53,742 nucleotides of DNA from positions 1-53,742 of the forward strand of contig ONIU01000006.1 in the NCBI GenBank assembly GCA_900317935.1, given 5' to 3'. Shown here in pieces: positions 45,867 through 53,742 of the stretch (the first letter of the stretch is position 1; each line of letters starts with the position of its first letter). This stretch comes from an uncultured bacterium. Lineage in GTDB: Bacteria > Muiribacteriota > Ozemobacteria > Ozemobacterales > Ozemobacteraceae. The translations under genes and the position numbers were made by a program. The notes below the pieces were generated by a model, which searched no databases, had not been told where the DNA came from, and was given only the letters and a program-made list of their open reading frames with translations.

Positions 45867-47975
45867 GTGAGCATTGAATCAAAATTTAGAACCTATGGTC
45901 TTCAAGTCGTAGTATTTTTATCTTTTCTAGCGCTTTTTTCATTAATTATCGCTGGAATAGTCTTTTATGGCTACCAAAGTAATCTGGAAATCATGCTCCA
46001 ATCTTCTGATGAATTGCTCTATCAGATTTCGGAAACCATTACTCGTCAGATAAACAGTCACTTAGAACCAGCAAATAAAAATGGGGTTGTAATAAAGAAT
46101 CTTATAGAAAAAAAAGTAATTTCATCGTCTACAGTATCTTTTAATGAATCTTTTTTTACAGAAGCGCTTGAAACCTACCCACAGTTTCAAAGTATATATT
46201 TTGGAGATGAAAACGGCGACTACTTCATGACATATAGAGATGATGACAATACATTCGTCACCAAAATAGTTACCAGAACAAAATCTCCAGCTGGAATAAG
46301 ACTAATAAAAAAAGATTTAGACCACAAACTGATAAGCGATAATTTTTCTGAAGATTTAAATTACGATCCAAGATCAAGACCCTGGTATAGAAGCACCAAA
46401 GCAGAAGGAAGATCTGTTTGGACCAGTGAATACTATTTATTTACAGCGAGAGAACCAGGTATTACCTGTGCTCAACCTATTTTTGACGAGAGTATGAATT
46501 TTATTGGCGCTGTTGGAGTTGATTTTAAACTTAACGAAATAAACAATTTTCTGAAAAGTTTAAAAATAGGAGAAACAGGCACTGCTTTTTTATGCAATGA
46601 TTCAGGAGAAATATTTGCTCACCCGGCTAAGGTTTTATATAAAAAAGGGAATCCAAGAAATCCGAGTCACGGAAATCGTCCAAGGTCACCGGCTGAAGAA
46701 GCATTAAAACACGGTCCGGAAAATGAAGCAATAAACTACTACCTCAACACCCAAAAGTATAAATTCAATTATACTCATAAAGGCGAACGATATATTTCTT
46801 TATTCAGACCACTTTCAGAAAGATACGATGGGAAATGGACTCTTGGAATCATAGTTCCAGAAGACGATTTTATTGGTCCAATAGCCAGAATACATGAAAC
46901 AACCTTATTGTTTTCTTTTTGGCTATTAATCATAGCAGGCTTTTTAACAGCCACCCTGGCAAAAGAGTTGACAGACCCGATTCATAAAGCAATAGTTGAA
47001 GCAGATAGAATTCAAAATCTTGATTTTGATGGAGAAATAGACCTTCAATCTCCTATCACTGAAATTCAAAACATGAGCGACACGATGAATTCAATGAAAA
47101 AGGCCTTGAGTTCTTTCAAAAAATATGTTCCTTCCGAAATAGTTAAAGAATTAGTTAAAGATAAAAATGAAGCTAAACTTGAAGCAGAATCAGCAAAAAT
47201 CACTATTCTATTCACCGACATTAGTAATTTCTCGTCTATTTCGGAAGAAGCAGACCCCCATGATTTAGTAAACCAACTGGCAGAATATTTTGATGCCATC
47301 GCGAAAATAATCCACAACCATAATGGAACCATAGACAAATACATAGGAGACTCTGTAATGGCCTTTTGGGGAGCTCCACACGCTGATGAAAATCAGGCAG
47401 GAAATGCTTGCTCTGCAGCTTTAGAAATAGCAAAAACCGTAGAAAAAATGAATTTTAAATGGATTTCTAAAGGAAGAAAAGCTTTCAATACTAGAATCGG
47501 GATAAATACAGGTGTTTCATTAATAGGGAACATAGGTTCATCGGAACGTTTTAATTATACGGCTGTCGGAGATTCCGTAAACTTAGCAAATAGACTGGAA
47601 GGTTTAAATAAAGTTTATGGTTCACAGATAATAGTTAGTGAAAGCACACAAAAAGAAGCCGGCAAAGATTTGATATTCAGAGTACTTGACATAGTAGCAG
47701 TAAAAGGAAGACAACAAAGTGTTACGGTTTACCAGCTTTTAGGTTCTATTAATGATCCGCATTCACGAACTATGGTAAATCTTTCAGTCATATCAGAAAG
47801 GGCCTTAGTTCATTATCTCTCTTCAGAATGGGAAGAAGCTGAAGAAAAATATAAAATTATTCTAAAAGATTACCCTGAAGATAAAACCGCAAAAATGTTT
47901 GTAGAACGTTGTAAAAAGCTCAAAGACAATCCTCAGGAAAACTGGGATGGGGTTTACAGATTGACCCAAAAATAA
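45867..47975 (+). CDS. Cache-HAMP class III adenylate cyclase
   Basis: 702 aa. Membrane helix 1 (13-34), extracytoplasmic dCache sensor (YDPRSRPWYRSTKAEG, CAQPIFDESMNFIGAVGVDF), helix 2 (about 348-368), HAMP-like linker and a class III cyclase domain (about 440-620). Metal Asp residues sit in ILFTDISNFS and GDSVMAFWG; the base-selecting Lys is in DKYIGDSV and Thr in NYTAVGDSVNLANRLE, the combination known for ATP-specific enzymes. A short TPR-like tail ends the protein. The start codon is GTG with AGGA upstream. It senses an external ligand and makes cAMP. Confidence 0.94.
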   Translation: MSIESKFRTYGLQVVVFLSFLALFSLIIAGIVFYGYQSNLEIMLQSSDELLYQISETITRQINSHLEPANKNGVVIKNLIEKKVISSSTVSFNESFFTEALETYPQFQSIYFGDENGDYFMTYRDDDNTFVTKIVTRTKSPAGIRLIKKDLDHKLISDNFSEDLNYDPRSRPWYRSTKAEGRSVWTSEYYLFTAREPGITCAQPIFDESMNFIGAVGVDFKLNEINNFLKSLKIGETGTAFLCNDSGEIFAHPAKVLYKKGNPRNPSHGNRPRSPAEEALKHGPENEAINYYLNTQKYKFNYTHKGERYISLFRPLSERYDGKWTLGIIVPEDDFIGPIARIHETTLLFSFWLLIIAGFLTATLAKELTDPIHKAIVEADRIQNLDFDGEIDLQSPITEIQNMSDTMNSMKKALSSFKKYVPSEIVKELVKDKNEAKLEAESAKITILFTDISNFSSISEEADPHDLVNQLAEYFDAIAKIIHNHNGTIDKYIGDSVMAFWGAPHADENQAGNACSAALEIAKTVEKMNFKWISKGRKAFNTRIGINTGVSLIGNIGSSERFNYTAVGDSVNLANRLEGLNKVYGSQIIVSESTQKEAGKDLIFRVLDIVAVKGRQQSVTVYQLLGSINDPHSRTMVNLSVISERALVHYLSSEWEEAEEKYKIILKDYPEDKTAKMFVERCKKLKDNPQENWDGVYRLTQK

Positions 47976-48006
47976 AAAACCACGCGGATTTCGCGTGGTT
48001 TTCTTT
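47975..48006. terminator. Terminator between cyclase and adenosine deaminase
   Basis: AAAACCACGCG/CGCGTGGTTTT around GATTT, with T run on the plus strand and A run in front serving the convergent gene. Confidence 0.88.
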
Positions 48007-48057
48007 TACCTAAAAGAATTCCCTTTAAAGACTATTTAAAAGGAATTATTATTTTAC

Positions 48058-49290
48058 TTAGCCAAAGAATTCTTTTTCTATAGCTTCATAGCGATTCATA
48101 ACCTGTCTTACCAAAGCGCGCTTTTCTAAATAGGTTCCAGGATAGAAAGAACCTTTGAAACCAGCAGTAATAATATTCTTGAAGGTCTTGAGGTCGACAT
48201 CAATATTATCAACTACACGCTGAAGTTCATCTGTCGGAGTAGTTCTAGATACCAATCTGTTGTCAGTACAAATTGATACAGAAAGCTTATTTTCAAGCAT
48301 CTTCTTAAGAGGATGTTCTGAAATACTCTTAATTTCAGGCAAAGTCTGCAAATTGCTTGTCGGACATACTTCCAGAGTAATTCTGCGGCAAGCGATATAG
48401 TCTACCAAACGCTTAATGTAAGATTCCGGGTCACCATGTTCACCGTTAAGAATTCTTTCGTCTGTAATCTTATCTACGTTAAACAGATGAGTTCCATGAC
48501 CAATTCTGTCTGCATGGCATTCTGTAATAGCCTGAAAAATTGATTCTGCTCCAAAAGCTTCACCAGCATGAACAGTTTTCTTTATAAAATTATAATGAGC
48601 GATATCATAGGCTTTCTTATGGTCAATAGCTGGCCAACCAGCTTCAGCACCAGCAAGGTCAAAACCAACGACTGGCAAACCTTCATCATGAGCTAATTTA
48701 ACAGTAATTCTTGCCAATTCCTGAGATGCAATACCAACTACACGTCTAGCTGGAGTAGATTCTAACGAATCAAAAAGATTTGCATAATAATCAGAGAAAA
48801 ATCTATTGCAGAAACGCATAGCACAGTTAATTATACCGTAATGGAAAGGCAATTCTTTACCACTTTTAACTTCTTCAGAATTATTACGTTCATCCTGAGC
48901 ACGTTTTAAGCCTTTGTTAACAGCTCTTACAGAATCCTGGACACTGAATTTACCGTTTACAAAATGCTGCTGTGGAGCAAATCTTGCTTCAATATAAATA
49001 ACATTTTCAGCAATGTTATCCATAGCTAGTTCATAAGCAACACGTTCTAAGTTTTCTGCATTCTTAAGAACAGAGCAAGTCAGACCAAAACCCTGTAAGT
49101 AGTCAGGCAGGTCTTTATATTTTTCTTTAAAAACTAATTCTTTCAGACCTTCTTCTGTGTAGGAAGGAAGTTCTATTTTTTCCTGTTTAGCTAATTCAAT
49201 CAGAGTAGAAAGACGGAGAGACCCGTCTAAGTGTAAATGAAGGTCAGTTTTGGGGATTCTTTCAATAAATTCTCTAGTAATTTTTGACAT
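48058..49290 (-). CDS. add: Adenosine deaminase family protein
   Basis: 410 aa, a little longer than typical (330-360) due to inserts around residues 130-210. It deaminates adenosine or a related purine nucleoside in the cytoplasm. Zinc ligands and catalytic residues appear in TDLHLHLDGSLR, VHAGEAFG, RIGHGTHLF, CPTSNLQT and SICTDNRLVS. ATG 49290 is used: the family core begins soon after; a longer frame adds only basic residues. Specificity for adenosine over other substrates cannot be judged. Confidence 0.92.
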   Translation of the reverse strand: MSKITREFIERIPKTDLHLHLDGSLRLSTLIELAKQEKIELPSYTEEGLKELVFKEKYKDLPDYLQGFGLTCSVLKNAENLERVAYELAMDNIAENVIYIEARFAPQQHFVNGKFSVQDSVRAVNKGLKRAQDERNNSEEVKSGKELPFHYGIINCAMRFCNRFFSDYYANLFDSLESTPARRVVGIASQELARITVKLAHDEGLPVVGFDLAGAEAGWPAIDHKKAYDIAHYNFIKKTVHAGEAFGAESIFQAITECHADRIGHGTHLFNVDKITDERILNGEHGDPESYIKRLVDYIACRRITLEVCPTSNLQTLPEIKSISEHPLKKMLENKLSVSICTDNRLVSRTTPTDELQRVVDNIDVDLKTFKNIITAGFKGSFYPGTYLEKRALVRQVMNRYEAIEKEFFG

Positions 49291-49408
49291 TTGTTCTTTT
49301 TTCCTTTTTCCTTTTCTTGTAATCATTATAAATTTACATTATTGAGACAAAAATGAGCAACTATTTAATGAAAAAAATATAAAAGAATTTTTATAGATTT
49401 TAGCTTTG

Positions 49409-49437
49409 TTGCACAAAAACTAATAAAAAGGTAATAT
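49409..49437 (+). promoter_or_regulatory. Promoter of the methyltransferase gene
   Basis: TTGCAC (49409-49414), 17-bp spacer, TAATAT (49432-49437), ahead of the palindrome at 49447. Confidence 0.6.
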
Positions 49438-49446
49438 AAAAATATA

Positions 49447-49460
49447 TTTGTGTACACAAA
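49447..49460. promoter_or_regulatory. Perfect 14-bp palindrome, likely operator
   Basis: TTTGTGTACACAAA sits 10 bp after the -10 box and 12 bp before the start codon of the methyltransferase, the position of a repressor site over the transcription start. Confidence 0.6.
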
Positions 49461-49472
49461 CAAGGTAATTTA

Positions 49473-50324
49473 ATGAGATCAAAAGATTTTGAAGAACTAA
49501 GAGATTTTTATAAACATAGATTAGCACTAAACTACGGAGATAATTCTTCCAAAGAAACTCCTGAATACTGGGATTCTGCTGCTAAGAACCTAGCTAAATC
49601 TGTTCATTCACCTAAGGGTAGAGCAGATACAGAAGAATTTCTGAATAAGTTTAAATGGGAAAAAGGCGAAACAGTATTAGATGTTGCCTGTGGCCCAGGT
49701 ACCTTTGCCGTTCCACTGTCATTAAGAGGCTGTAAAGTTGTTGCTACAGATTTTTCTTCTGAAATGTTAAAAGAATTAAAGCTTCAAGCAGAAAAAGAAA
49801 ATGCTCCTGAAATTGAATGTGTTCAAAGCAGATGGTTAGAATCAAACTTTCAGGTTCAATTTGATACGGTTTTATGTATGAGCGGCTTAGGAGTTATTTC
49901 TACTGATTCTGAGCACAAAGCAAGATTGGGCGAAGCCTTAGAGAAACTCTACAAAGCAACCCTGAAAAGATTAATAATATTAATTCCTCATGCAGATTCA
50001 CATTTAGATGACGAAATGAGAAGAATACTCGGCGAATACGACATCCCAATGGAAAGACTTCGTATAGCCATGATTTATTACGCTATGATAGACCATGGTA
50101 TGCTGCCCTCTCTCGAAATTATACAGCGCCCTTTCAGATGGATATTCAAAGACATTGAAGAAGCCTGCAATGTTTTATTCAAAAAAAGTGGTATTAAAGA
50201 AGTTACAGATACAACAAGAGAAAGATTTAAAGACTATCTCAAAAGAGTTTTACAACCCTATGAAAACAATAATCTAACTCTTTGCTATAATACGAAACAG
50301 GCTTTATTTACGGTAATAAGATAA
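49473..50324 (+). CDS. SAM-dependent methyltransferase
   Basis: 283 aa, class I Rossmann methyltransferase. Motif I is ETVLDVACGPGTFAVPLS at about residue 70; the acidic ribose-binding residue is in VVATDFSSEML. The catalytic tail (LYKATLKRLIILIPHADSHLD and the 180-280 region) is not assignable to a known substrate; the first ~50 residues (YWDSAAKNLAKSVHSP) recall small-molecule methyltransferases found near cobalamin or metal genes, but this is a guess. AAGGT precedes the ATG. Confidence 0.86.
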   Translation: MRSKDFEELRDFYKHRLALNYGDNSSKETPEYWDSAAKNLAKSVHSPKGRADTEEFLNKFKWEKGETVLDVACGPGTFAVPLSLRGCKVVATDFSSEMLKELKLQAEKENAPEIECVQSRWLESNFQVQFDTVLCMSGLGVISTDSEHKARLGEALEKLYKATLKRLIILIPHADSHLDDEMRRILGEYDIPMERLRIAMIYYAMIDHGMLPSLEIIQRPFRWIFKDIEEACNVLFKKSGIKEVTDTTRERFKDYLKRVLQPYENNNLTLCYNTKQALFTVIR

Positions 50325-50351
50325 AAAAAAAGAGCCGCGCTATGCGGCTCT
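50323..50351 (-). terminator. Minus-strand terminator
   Basis: AGAGCCGC/GCGGCTCT hairpin whose T tract exists only on the minus strand, so it would end transcripts coming from 51812; the methyltransferase itself lacks a T tract. Confidence 0.75.
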
Positions 50352-50645
50352 AGCCCTAGTAAATATATCCCAAATTCCCTTTCAAGGTTTAGATTCGTTT
50401 TTATTGTAGTTATTGTTTTCTTTTAGGTAATAATTGGTGTGGTTGTTTAGAGCCTTCGGCTTTTTGGAAAGTGGGAAAACCCATCACACCTCACACCAAT
50501 CACACCGCCTTGGCAAGTTACACGATTGAGATGCTGATTTTAGCATCTATGTTTTTAATTTCATCATTATCATTCTGACCATTCAAAGAGTTAAGAATCA
50601 TTTCTTTGAATAAATCTATAATATGGTTTTTGCGTTTTAAAGCTT
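50352..50645. other. Intergenic region with a large imperfect inverted repeat
   Basis: No ORF seen. ATTGGTGTG (50433-50441) pairs with CACACCAAT (50492-50500); an inner AGCC-TTC-GGCT hairpin sits at 50451-50461. The CCCATCAC...CACACCGC piece (50480-50508) repeats the one at 37388. The rest is AT-rich with nothing recognisable. Confidence 0.6.
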
Positions 50646-51812
50646 CTATATAGCTGTTATCTCAGATTCTGCAGCAGGTGCAGATGCTATTACAGCCACA
50701 TCATCAGAAGCATCAGAAGATTCTACAGAAACAGCGTTATTAGAACTACTAACTGAAGGACCGGCAGCAGCAATGCTCTTGCTGGCAGAATCACCTATTT
50801 CTATACCTGTTGCAGCTACGCCAGTGGTTGTATTTCCCTTAGTATCAACCATCTTTAAACCACCAGACGCCATAGTTCCAACTTCGGAACTTCTTAATAA
50901 AGACAGATTTCTACCAGCATATCTATTAGTATTTAAAGAGGTTCCAATTCCATAAGAATAATTAGAAGTACCATTAAGCATTGCTTTAATTTGAGTATTA
51001 GTATTTGCAGCATCTATAGCAGAATAACCAGCCAGACTTGAAGAATTAGCATAGTTATTCATGGCTGAAGTCAGGCCAGATAATAAATCTGAACCTAGAG
51101 AACTGCCTGAACCCAATAAAGCTGAAGAGCTCAACAAACTAGAGTTACTTAATAAATTTGAATAGCTGGAAAGTGAATTTCCAAGTAAATTTGAAGAAGA
51201 AAGCAGTGTTGAATTAATTCCACTTAAAGAAGATTTTACGGCAGCCATCATATTATCCAGATATGAAGTAAGATAGCTCTTTAATTCTTCTGTCTGAGAA
51301 GAAATTCTTTCATCCGTCTTCTGCATAAAAGCTTTTAATACATTTTCATTATAGGATTTGTCTGCCTTAAGAGCATCTGCAAAAGCAAGAGTTGTATCTT
51401 TGAATTTTCCGCTTACTACATTGCCAACTTCTGTTGTAATACGTGCACTGATTTTGATAAACATTGTGAAACAAGAGCCTGCAGTTATTTTTTCTTCTTC
51501 TGTTGCTTCGGATTTGTCTGCCTTTTCAGCTTTTTCAACAGAAGCATCTAACAAAGCTTTGTTTTCTTCTGATTCAGTTTCTTTTATTTCTTCAACTTCA
51601 TCAGAAACATCAGTGCTTTCTTCAACGACGGGATTACCGCAGCAGCAAACATGTTCTGGTCTCTTTCCATTGCAGTTTTTAAGAGCCTGCAACATTACTG
51701 AATCAAAGTTTTCATCAGAATTTTCAGCAGGTTGAGCACTTGGTGCTGAATTATAAGTCTGACCAAAAACAGAAGTTGTAGCCTTTCCAGTAATTTCATT
51801 GATACAGGACAT
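50646..51812 (-). CDS. Ser/Leu/Asn-rich repeat protein, unknown
   Basis: 388 aa. Residues 1-110 are acidic with a Cys cluster (EHVCCCGNP). A helical region (115-190) follows. The stretch 190-270 is unusually low in complexity, mostly Ser, Leu and Asn (SSLSGINSTLLSSSNLLGNS and related units). The end is Ala/Ser-rich. No signal peptide, no known family. AGGAGG supports the ATG. A surface or filament-type protein is conceivable, but nothing shows it. Confidence 0.75.
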   Translation of the reverse strand: MSCINEITGKATTSVFGQTYNSAPSAQPAENSDENFDSVMLQALKNCNGKRPEHVCCCGNPVVEESTDVSDEVEEIKETESEENKALLDASVEKAEKADKSEATEEEKITAGSCFTMFIKISARITTEVGNVVSGKFKDTTLAFADALKADKSYNENVLKAFMQKTDERISSQTEELKSYLTSYLDNMMAAVKSSLSGINSTLLSSSNLLGNSLSSYSNLLSNSSLLSSSALLGSGSSLGSDLLSGLTSAMNNYANSSSLAGYSAIDAANTNTQIKAMLNGTSNYSYGIGTSLNTNRYAGRNLSLLRSSEVGTMASGGLKMVDTKGNTTTGVAATGIEIGDSASKSIAAAGPSVSSSNNAVSVESSDASDDVAVIASAPAAESEITAI

Positions 51813-51830
51813 ATCTGCCTCCTTATTTAA

Positions 51831-51959
51831 CTATCTATTTATCTTAATTTCTACTAAGCGTTCAGGAAAGAACACTGTAGTAAACAGAGGTTTAGAGACG
51901 AACCAAACAATACCATCATAGAGAACATTATTTCTTTTTTTATTTTCTATATTTTTCAT
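51831..51959 (-). CDS. Small hypothetical protein
   Basis: 42 aa, from ATG 51959 to TAG 51831 (MKNIENKKRNNVLYDGIVWF...). AAGGAG lies 8 nt upstream, and the stop is 18 bp before the 388-aa gene, whose own ribosome binding site is in that gap. Probably co-transcribed, possibly a leader peptide. Composition is normal for the region; no family seen. Confidence 0.55.
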   Translation of the reverse strand: MKNIENKKRNNVLYDGIVWFVSKPLFTTVFFPERLVEIKINR

Positions 51960-52263
51960 TTAGGTTTGCTCCTTAATTTTTCAGGCCAAGAGGGGGGTTA
52001 TCCGATTCGTCTTAGTCCTCATAGTATATCCTTCGGTGGGTTTAAACAGATACTACAAGCTGAAATTTTTAAATTATAGGCAATTTTTAATAATTTTCTT
52101 CTATTTTCTATAATTTAATATCAAATTTAGCCAATTTAATATTTTTTTTAAAATTTTTATTTTTTTTCTTTTCATATAAATCAGGCTTTAAAATTATTAA
52201 ATTTTTCCCATTATCCGCCTTTATAGATCTTGTCTGAAAACTAGAAATCTGATGAAAAATCAG

Positions 52264-52343
52264 TAAGCTACAGCTTGTCATAAACGTAAAGCTTTCAGGG
52301 CTAAAGCCCATACGCTTTACTCTTTATGATAAGCTGTAGCTTA
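52264..52343. repeat. Long inverted repeat with nested hairpin
   Basis: Arms TAAGCTACAGCTTGTCATAAA (52264) and its near-complement ending 52343 differ at one position; GTAAAGC/GCTTTAC extends the stem, and GGGCT/AGCCC (52298-52309) forms an inner hairpin. It is in the non-coding 51960-52635 stretch. Confidence 0.85.
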
Positions 52344-52430
52344 TAGAACCATTTGAACCTTGACCTATTCGAACTCTTATAAAAATTTATAACTAAGATT
52401 GGCGAACAGTTGCTTGCTCAACATTTTTAT

Positions 52431-52508
52431 AGTGATACGCTTCGCTGTGAGACACTTCGTTGTGATACGATTGCTTTCGCAATCTGTGGTAATTGTTAGA
52501 GTTGTTGG
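52431..52508 (+). repeat. Third hairpin/TGTGAGAC array
   Basis: Order: GTGATAC, GC-TTC-GC, TGTGAGAC, AC-TTC-GT, TGTGATAC, GATTGC-TTTC-GCAATC, TGTGGTAATTGTTAGAGTTGTTGG. It has the layout of 35421-35560 and 37005-37130 but a different set of stems. Confidence 0.75.
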
Positions 52509-52635
52509 TTTTCCCTTTTTATTTTTCTAATTCATTCAAAAAATTCTTGAAAAATAACTAATATAGAGTAAATTTTGACAAAAGTATAAAAAACATATAG
52601 GATTTTAGTAACAACTCTTTTAGGACGAAATCAGA

Positions 52636-53115
52636 ATGAAAAAGAATACTGCTTATATAATGTTTTTCTCAATTCTGTTGTTTTTTGCAACAGGCTGCTG
52701 CAAAAAAGAGTTGAACCTTAAAGAAGCTTCTAAAGCCTATTTAAAAGGGGATTATAAAGAAGCAGCTGAAATATTCCTTCCCAAAGCCAAAACAGGTGAT
52801 GCAGAAGCTATGGTTAATATAGCCTTTATGTATTATTGTGGAATGCATGTAAAACAGGATTTTGTTCAGGCAGCACAATGGTATACAAAAGCCGCTGAAA
52901 GAAATCATCCGAATGCCCAGTTCAGTCTTGCCACATTGTATGAAAACGGTGAAGGTGTTGAGCAAGACCTGGAAGAAGCATATTTTTGGTATAGCCTTGC
53001 CGAAAGACAGGGAGACGAAGACGCAAAACGTTCTAGAATAGAACTAGAACAGAAAATTTCAAAAACAAATATTAAATTTTTAAAAGAAAGATTAGAAAAC
53101 TGGAAACCGCTATAA
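52636..53115 (+). CDS. Sel1-repeat lipoprotein
   Basis: 159 aa. A signal peptide ends at FATGC (lipobox, Cys 21). From about residue 30, three Sel1-type repeats follow (AEIFLPKAKTGDAEAMVNIAFMYYCG..., AAQWYTKAAERNHPNAQFSLA...LYENGEG, AYFWYSLAERQGDEDAKR). These mediate protein contacts in the envelope. ATG with AGGA upstream; 19 bp before the pilin-like gene. Confidence 0.9.
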   Translation: MKKNTAYIMFFSILLFFATGCCKKELNLKEASKAYLKGDYKEAAEIFLPKAKTGDAEAMVNIAFMYYCGMHVKQDFVQAAQWYTKAAERNHPNAQFSLATLYENGEGVEQDLEEAYFWYSLAERQGDEDAKRSRIELEQKISKTNIKFLKERLENWKPL

Positions 53116-53134
53116 TCAGCAGAAAGATCTCTAG

Positions 53135-53742
53135 ATGAATCCAATAAGGCAAACAAAGAATAAAAAGGGTGTTGCTATATTTTTTGTCCTTTTTGTAATG
53201 GTTATACTGGGGATTTTAGTAGCCCAGTTTCATGTTAGAAGCCGACAAGCCCAAAGCACTGTCCATCGTTTCCAAACATCTGAAATGGCCAGACAATTAG
53301 CCGCTGCCGCCCAGGAAGAAGCATTCAAATATCTTTACGAAGAAACAGATAACTACGAAAGCAAAGGATTCGATGAATTAAACGGTAATTCTATTTTAAG
53401 AAAAATAATCGAAGGAAAAGAATCAAGCGCTTATGTTCCTGGTTTTAACAGAACAGAAACCAACGGTTTAAAACTCAAAATACCTGCAACAGAAGAGATG
53501 GCAGAAGAACTTCTGGGAGACCGCATGGAAATTAGTGCAACCGCCAGAATTATAGATTTTAGAGACTGCGATCCGGATAATCATACTTTTTACGGTAAGG
53601 AAGGCATAGGCACAATAGAAATTGTTACTACTGTCAAAGCTAAAGATAAATACAAAAACCAGTTTCCAGGGGCATGTACAATAGTAAGACATCACGATTA
53701 TAAAGTAGTATCACTATTAAGCAAGAAAGATAGAGACAATTA
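53135..53742 (+). CDS. Pilin-like/GspK- or PilX-like protein, incomplete
   Basis: At least 202 aa; the 3' end is beyond the window. A short basic start (MNPIRQTKNKKG) runs into a hydrophobic helix VAIFFVLFVMVILGILVAQFHVRS, with Glu-rich segments afterwards, the typical layout of minor pilins and GspK/PilX proteins, which assemble into type IV pili or type II secretion pseudopili. The usual Gly-Phe-cleavage site is replaced by KKG-V. It probably continues an operon with the Sel1 lipoprotein and downstream pilus genes. Confidence 0.7.
   Translation, partial: MNPIRQTKNKKGVAIFFVLFVMVILGILVAQFHVRSRQAQSTVHRFQTSEMARQLAAAAQEEAFKYLYEETDNYESKGFDELNGNSILRKIIEGKESSAYVPGFNRTETNGLKLKIPATEEMAEELLGDRMEISATARIIDFRDCDPDNHTFYGKEGIGTIEIVTTVKAKDKYKNQFPGACTIVRHHDYKVVSLLSKKDRDN

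Noticed and set aside
51960..52075. Possible riboswitch ahead of the 42-aa ORF (CCGA...TCGG and a C-rich block).
   Set aside because: I could not match any known riboswitch consensus, and the helices are weak.
52108..52311. 67-aa open frame on the minus strand.
   Set aside because: Covers AT-rich non-coding DNA and the inverted repeat; no ribosome binding site.

Overview
The window is about 54 kb of AT-rich bacterial DNA (GC roughly in the mid-30s percent by eye). It comes from a diderm-like bacterium: there are lipobox proteins, many signal-peptide proteins, a very large secreted Ig-like protein, a meso-diaminopimelate-type MurE, and HU with a near-perfect sigma70-type promoter. The mix of FtsI with a C-terminal PASTA domain, Ser/Thr kinase plus PP2C, Cache-type adenylate cyclase, Tim44/TerB protein and many ankyrin/TPR/Sel1 proteins does not identify a phylum. 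A poorly cultured lineage such as Candidatus Riflebacteria would fit, but that is a guess. There is no rRNA operon, prophage, CRISPR array or recognisable transposase.

Layout. 1-1.0 kb: a YqhD/butanol-dehydrogenase-like iron alcohol dehydrogenase broken by an exact 40-bp tandem duplication. 1.1-3.1 kb: membrane protein with Tim44-like, zinc-ribbon and TerB domains. 3.2-3.6 kb: heptamer repeats and a long foldable element. 3.6-7.7 kb: HU, then a signalling cluster of PP2C phosphatase, anchored TPR protein, Ser/Thr kinase and a small coiled-coil (FlgN-like?) protein. 7.7-15.7 kb: YbaB/EbfC and a 2524-aa secreted Ig-like repeat protein. 16.0-17.5 kb: lipoprotein. 17.6-25.0 kb: a compact dcw cluster on the minus strand (ftsL-rsmH-ftsI-murE-murF-mraY). 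25.1-30.6 kb: secreted type I pullulanase and clostripain-like protease. 30.8 kb: tRNA-Leu(CAG). 31-33.9 kb: small envelope proteins, a HAMP protein and a polysaccharide deacetylase. 34.1-35.3 kb: metK. 35.4-37.4 kb: a DUF4143 ATPase between nearly identical ~170-bp direct repeats. 37.4-40.2 kb: divergent tetR/hutU locus with inverted copies of one palindromic element downstream of both genes. 40.4-45.4 kb: two paralogous membrane ankyrin proteins and a DUF445 protein. 45.6-50.3 kb: a 51-aa membrane peptide, adenylate cyclase, adenosine deaminase and a methyltransferase. 50.6-53.7 kb: a Ser/Leu-rich protein, a 42-aa ORF, a Sel1 lipoprotein and a truncated pilin-like protein.

The genes form several working units: cell wall and division (dcw), phosphorylation signalling (kinase/phosphatase), extracellular polymer degradation (pullulanase, protease), S-adenosylmethionine supply, and histidine catabolism (urocanase) probably under a TetR repressor. 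The most unusual content lies between genes. Period-7 tandem repeats differ in sequence from site to site. Arrays of tiny hairpins are separated by a TGTGAGAC-like spacer, and two of these arrays flank the DUF4143 ATPase. A larger palindromic element carries AAGACCCC ends. I also see a hairpin over the mraY ribosome binding site and a perfect 14-bp palindrome in the methyltransferase leader. I could not run any search, so novelty claims are provisional.
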